Shown in pieces: positions 59,901 through 64,000 of a stretch of DNA of 64,000 nt. The position numbers were made by a program, and so were the translations under genes. The stretch is from Tubulanus polymorphus. Taxonomy: Eukaryota; Nemertea; Palaeonemertea; Tubulaniformes; Tubulanidae. The notes under the pieces are model-generated. The model was given only the letters and a program-made list of their open reading frames with translations. It made no database searches and was not told where the DNA came from. Position 1 is the stretch's first letter, and the number at the start of each line of letters is the position of its first letter. The stretch is from assembly GCF_964204645.1 (NCBI RefSeq), contig NC_134025.1:9243001-9307000 (forward strand). The letters are read 5' to 3'.

Positions 59901-61973
59901 ATAAGAATTATTAATCGTTTTGAACAAATTACGTATTTTTCAGATAAAAATGCCCTGTATTTGTATACCTTGGCATATCAGGTATATGCGTACATGTGTT
60001 TACTCAACTTTATATTTGTATTTCTATTATATTTTTAGATGAAATACATTCGCCGATTGAAAGCCATTAAAGCTACTATGGAAACCTCTGAGTTTTTCAT
60101 GACGCACGAGGTAAATTCAATAGAAAGACCTTATCTGAAACCATGCATGAAGCAAATCTGCCACAAAAATGGCCGATAGTGTCCTAATCCCTTTTTTTAG
60201 CCCACTTGGGACTTTAGTCCCAGCGGGCTATTGCGTTCACTTTTCGTCCGTCGTCCGTCCGTCCGTCCGTAGAAGGAATCCAGTTATTTTGGGAAGTTTT
60301 GAAGACGCTTCAAGGTAATGTCTTGATATTTGGGTTACACATGTATCTACCCTAGACACATCTTCAGCCCAAAAACTGGCCCTGTCAGATTCAACATGGC
60401 CGACTGGCAGCCATTGTTGTTCGCCAAAATCAGCACTTTTTACACATTTTTGAACTTTTTGAGGGAAATTTTGAAGACGCTTTGATCAATTACCTTGATC
60501 TTTCGGATATATGTGAATTCCCCTAGGGCCCATCAGCATAACAAAAATTGGGTCGATCGGACTCAAGATGGCCGTCCTATGACCTTTTTAGTGCCCAAAA
60601 ATGTTAATTTTGGCCCAAATTCTGAGTCCTGTAGCTTCCTACTGGTTTATCATTTCTCATTGCAATTTGTGATGGGTATTCTTTGGAAAGGGATGTTTAA
60701 TACCTGAGACAGGTATTTTTTATCAGCCAATTATGACGCAATTGGCGGCCATCTTGGTGTCAGCAGTAATCATTCGTAAGTGGGAAAAAAGTTTTTCCAC
60801 ATTCCATATTGATACCTAAGCGTATTTTGTTACCACAATCATTTAGAAAGTTGTAGCTCATAACGTGTTCTATGATTGTGGTGAGTTTCAAGGTCATTGG
60901 TTTTTGTATATGGCCACCAGGGGGCGTTGAATAATGCAATATCTTAGTATTTCTATATTATATTCGTATCAATGCATATTTTGTAACGACAATCAATTGC
61001 AAAGTTGTAGCTCATGACATCATCTATGATTGTGGCAAGTTTTAAGGCCATTAGTTATTCTATATGGTCACCAGGGGGCGTTGAATAGTAGAATAACTTA
61101 GTACTTCTTTATTATATTGGTACCTAGGCATATTTTGTTACCATGATTTATTACAAAGTTATAGTTCGTGACATGTTCTATGATTGTGGTGAGTTTCAAG
61201 GTCATTGGGTTTAGAATATGGTCACCAGGGGGCGTTGAATAGTAGAATAACTTAGTATTTCCATATTGAAGTGGTAACGAGGCATATTTTGTTATCACAA
61301 TCAATTACACAATCGTAGCCGCTGACATGTTCTATGATTGTGGTGAGTTTCAAGGTCATTGGATTCTGTATATGGTCACCAGGGGGCGTTGAATATCGAA
61401 ATTGTTAGATTGTTGAGCATTTGGAACCACTTCCCAAGTGGGCATGGTGTCCCTGGACCCCTAGTTTTTAGTAACAAGAGCTTATCAATTATCACATGTA
61501 TTAATCATTTAAAATTTTTCCATGGTATAAGCTAAAACTGCTTGCAAAACCCTTACAAATCGGTCATGGACCTTGCTAATACACTGCATACATTAATTAT
61601 CAATTAGTTAGGAGGTGGGTTAAGATTTCTATTCACATCGTTTGCAATAAATGAGTCCTGTATGATTGTATTATAGATAATTGGAAGCTCTCTACTGTTC
61701 GTCCACGATCACAAGGAGCGAGCTAGTATATGGATGATCGATTTCGGAAAGAGCATGGCGCTCCCGGACGGACGTAAAATAACGCATTCAAATAAATGGA
61801 TCGAAGGAAATCTAGAAGACGGGTATTTGATAGGACTTAATAATTTAGTCGATATTTTGGACTTATTAGTTTCTCTACACGGTGACGGCAGCAGCAATTC
61901 CGAAGAAATGACGAACAACAATAAAGAAGATGATAGCGCCAGTAATTCAGCAGCTGATCAAGAACAAACGTAA
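43294..61973 (+). CDS. ITPK: Inositol-trisphosphate 3-kinase, long form
   Basis: Phosphorylates Ins(1,4,5)P3 to Ins(1,3,4,5)P4, ending IP3 calcium signals. Exons: 43294-44874, 52046-52148, 54422-54562, 55219-55346, 56381-56530, 59662-59763, 60039-60110, 61677-61973; 2574 nt, 857 residues. The N-terminal 527 residues in one GC-richer exon are disordered (Ser-, Asp- and Pro-rich). The kinase core begins with the calmodulin-binding segment [19 protein letters not shown] and continues with GHQGNFRAG, the IPK signature PCVMDCKIG (P623, D627, K629), [27 protein letters not shown] and WMIDFGK (D781). Core sequence is very close to vertebrate ITPKA/B/C. A splice acceptor at 43343 makes ATG 43399 (better context) an alternative start to 43294. 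Intron 3 is U12-type. The last exon adds a Ser/Asn/Glu-rich tail. I cannot assign A, B or C; invertebrates usually have one ancestral gene. Confidence 0.95.
45194..45287. mobile_element. Foldback MITE, copy 1
   Basis: GGCCCGGTTTTATAGATTGG at the left and CCAGTCTATAAAACTGGGCC at the right are inverted; the centre pairs ACCCAGGGGCTAATT with AATTAACCCCTGGGT. Lies in ITPK intron 1 and is related to 54608-54724. Confidence 0.8.
47443..47482. repeat. (AT)20 microsatellite
   Basis: Pure AT dinucleotide run followed by TGTGTG. Confidence 0.95.
48645..48896 (+). CDS. ITPK: Alternative first coding exon of IP3 3-kinase (short form)
   Basis: ATG at 48645 (context ATCATGG), 84 codons starting [17 protein letters not shown], with a Cys/Asp/Glu-rich segment [13 protein letters not shown], ending ATCAGAAAG|gtacga in phase 0. 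That phase matches exon 52046-52148 exactly as the long first exon does, so a second promoter inside intron 1 would give a 414-residue kinase with the same core. The 900 bp before it are GC-richer than the surrounding intron, which fits a promoter and 5'UTR. No other gene offers a phase-compatible downstream exon before 52046. Confidence 0.75.
49016..49309. mobile_element. CAGGGGCG-ended MITE, ITPK intron
   Basis: Begins CAGGGGCGCACCTGG and ends TCTAGATCCGCCTCTG. 294 bp, just downstream of the short-form first exon. Confidence 0.55.
50896..50991. repeat. (TA)48 microsatellite
   Basis: Uninterrupted TA dinucleotide run of 96 bp in an ITPK intron. Confidence 0.97.
52239..52267. repeat. CT microsatellite just after ITPK exon 2
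   Basis: (TC)n run with one G interruption, about 90 bp after the exon donor. Confidence 0.9.
53914..53987. repeat. (TA)n microsatellite
   Basis: Pure TA run with TATG/CATA-type borders. Confidence 0.95.
54563..55218 (+). other. U12-type GT-AG intron (ITPK intron 3)
   Basis: Donor GTATCCTTTAAC and branch site TTTCCTTGACC at about 55198-55208, 10-15 nt before the acceptor TAG at 55216-55218. Both are near-perfect U12 signals. The join gives [13 protein letters not shown], as expected for the family. Confidence 0.88.
54608..54724. mobile_element. Foldback MITE, copy 2 (inside the U12 intron)
   Basis: CTGGGGCTGGTTTTATAGAC at the left, AATAAAACCGGCCCCAAG at the right, with inner AACCCCGGGGCTAACT paired to AGTTAGCCCCAGGGTT. 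It starts 45 bp after the intron donor. Confidence 0.8.
56531..59661 (+). other. Large ITPK intron 5
   Basis: 3.1 kb without exon-like sequence. At about 57605 CAGTGAACCCGCGATATGCC looks like one end of a pogo/Tigger-like element, but I could not find its partner. Confidence 0.5.
56694..56719. repeat. (CAT)8 microsatellite
   Basis: Run of CAT trinucleotides in the intron after ITPK exon 5. Confidence 0.9.
60192..61466 (+). mobile_element. Full dispersed element with four 155-bp monomers
   Basis: 5' end TTTTTTTAGCCCACTTGGGA with hairpin to TCCCAGCGGGCTA, 3' end TCCCAAGTGGGCATGG...CCCCTAGTTTTT. Four tandem monomers start near 60865, 61018, 61173 and 61328, each with a (C/T)CACCAGGGGGCG core at 60914, 61068, 61222 and 61376. 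No ORF of note. In the last ITPK intron, sense orientation. Confidence 0.85.
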
Positions 61974-62253
61974 TTAAAACCGAAATGACAATTTGTACAT
62001 ATTGAAGAGTTGCAGCTACTTACTTACCAACTACTACATAATATATAGCGTATAATACAAAGTGGTTGACTGTTTCTGGCAGTTTCTAAATCTGAGATGG
62101 TCTTCTTGCGCGTGCCCATAACGCGGTGTATTTATCTATGAATGTAGCAGAACGCGTGTTCACCTTGTTCTAATCTTTTCGAATTGGTGGTATTTCTATA
62201 GCCCGCCTGGGCTTATGTATTACTCGGCTTCATGAAGTTGTCTTATCATATCA

Positions 62254-62438
62254 CCAGGCGGATCCAGGCCATATTCTAGATATTCATTGAAATTTGAAAT
62301 ACCTAGGAAGCCTTCGGAACGCACCAATATACAAACCACGCTGCATGTGCTCTCCAAATTTGGACATGTTCTCGTGCCCTTGGCCATGTTGGCTGAAGTG
62401 GTGTGTGCCCATATTTTCTCGAATCCTGGATCCGCCCC
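62254..62438. mobile_element. Foldback element after the ITPK stop
   Basis: CAGGCGGATCCAGG at the left and CCTGGATCCGCCCCTG at the right are inverted. Shares the GATCCGCC..CTG end with the elements at 34102 and 49016. It lies in the kinase 3'UTR. Confidence 0.6.
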
Positions 62439-62558
62439 TGATAGTTCTTGGAATTCATCTCGATTGTATGTACTTCAGCTGTACAAACAAGGGCGTTAAT
62501 CGAAGAATTTCCTCACGTTTTGCAAAAAGTTACGATCATCCAATCTTCTAATGTAATA

Positions 62559-62804
<246 letters not shown>

Positions 62805-63113
62805 CATGATTCTTCACGATTTGCTTGATATAATGTGGAAGTCAATGTTTCAGGTGGATTTTATTTCAAATGTAAAGTATTCATATCATTCTTTCCATTT
62901 TTGGCTGGAAAGTATCGTCGTATTCATAGAAACGAAAATGTCAAAGTATTTCGAGAGTATGTCGAGATTAAAATCTTTTTTCACCTAGGATATATCAGTT
63001 ATTCCCATTAATACTTACATGATCAGTATCAATTCGATTGTCAATGCCTCTGGGTTATTTTTGATATTACTGATTAAGCCTTTTTGTTCATTTTGTATCA
63101 ATGTGGAAATTCA

Positions 63114-63119
63114 AATAAA
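63114..63119 (+). terminator. Candidate poly(A) signal of the IP3 3-kinase gene
   Basis: AATAAA 1.1 kb after the stop. If used, the 3'UTR contains the palindrome and the foldback element. Confidence 0.4.
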
Positions 63120-64000
63120 AGCAATAATTATGTGAAGTTACTGTTGATTGGAATACATCGTAACCAATCCCATATTCTATGTATAGATATTTGGATTTTG
63201 TGTTGGAAATCATTGTACCCATTGTTTGTTGTGCTATAAGTGCACTGTGTATCAAAGAAATGACTTTGTGGTATGTCCCAATGTCGGCTACACCAGACTG
63301 GTACGTACAGAAAATGCACCCGGCCCCTTTTTGTAACAAAAATGATTCTGCATGGATAGATTTTTTTTAGCGAGATTCATGCCTGTCAACCCCTGAGCAC
63401 AGTCTCTCGTACATGAAATTTTTTCTCTGACACAAAATCGGGTAACAAAAATCGAAAATATTATTTACCCAATACATGCCAAACTACTTTTGTTTTTATT
63501 GATATTGATTAATGATTATGTAAATGTCAGGCTTTCACTCATACAGTACAATGTTCATGTACCAGGGTATATGTATATATATTTTCAATATTCCTAATTT
63601 CTAAGGCTTCTGAAATTTCATCATCCCGTAACATGATGCCTGTATGCCATAGGCGTGAATGAAAATCTCGATTTCTCATTCAAAATACGGAAAATCTGGG
63701 TCGACGGGCTTGGCGATTAAATATTTCAGAATTATCAGTTTTTTTCATCAACAATAGCCCCTTGGACGAAAGTTCTATTTTTCATTTTTCACTCTGAAGT
63801 TTAATTTGTGAGACTAATTTCATTAGTAAAGGTATTAACACACTAGCCCCCGGCCAAGGGTTTGAACGCTGTTTTAGCCATGTTCTCAATTCCTTTCCTA
63901 CGAAATTTCGTACATATCAATTGCAATATAACATAATACTCGTAATTTGAGCTCAAATTTTAATGTAACTCCATTTGCCAAAACACACTCGAGTGAATGT

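Overview
The window reads as nuclear DNA of a non-vertebrate bilaterian animal, probably a marine invertebrate. It is AT-rich, the genes are split by GT-AG introns (plus two U12-type introns), and the space between exons is full of (AT)n microsatellites, small inverted-repeat transposons and a dispersed element. I cannot name the species from sequence alone; a spiralian or a non-vertebrate deuterostome would fit. No bacterial, organellar or viral genes were recognised. All exon models come from reading splice signals, frame phase and family resemblance by eye; no alignment was run.

Eight protein-coding genes can be assembled. (1) 1-3739 (+): the 3' end of a neurobeachin-like BEACH/WD40 gene, with a single exon over 3.2 kb long. 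(2) 5096-9959 (+): S-adenosylmethionine decarboxylase (AMD1), 11 exons, one AT-AC U12-type intron. (3) 12555-13947 (-): citramalyl-CoA lyase (CLYBL), 6 exons. (4) 15674-18806 (-): a SPATA2-like PUB-domain protein carrying a DDDLY motif. (5) 22427-25329 (+): a BCL2L14 (Bcl-G)-like protein with BH3- and BH2-like motifs. (6) 28367-32099 (-): a small C22orf15/CXorf65-like protein. (7) 33438-38115 (+): a 765-residue protein with an N-terminal macro-like domain followed by three TIR domains. (8) 43294-61973 (+): inositol-trisphosphate 3-kinase with two alternative first coding exons and one U12-type GT-AG intron.

NBEAL and AMD1 lie head to tail with only about 240 bp between a poly(A) signal and the AMD1 start codon; AMD1 and CLYBL converge; SPATA2-like and BCL2L14-like diverge, as do the C22orf15-like and TIR genes. 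Three neighbours (SPATA2-like, BCL2L14-like, macro-TIR) belong to families acting in innate immune signalling and cell death. That may be chance, but it makes 15-38 kb the most interesting part. The macro-TIR-TIR-TIR protein is the best candidate for an undescribed system: each TIR keeps a glutamate at the position used by NAD-cleaving TIRs, and the N-terminal domain resembles a nucleotide-ligand-binding macro fold.

The non-coding part is structured. A dispersed element (four copies) carries a roughly 155-bp monomer containing a CTCF-consensus-like CACCAGGGGGCG, four times in tandem at 60.9-61.4 kb. There are two pogo-like MITEs with TA duplications, a foldback family in the kinase introns, a CAGGGGCG-ended family, and a perfect 214-bp palindrome at 62591-62804 built around an (AT)n core.
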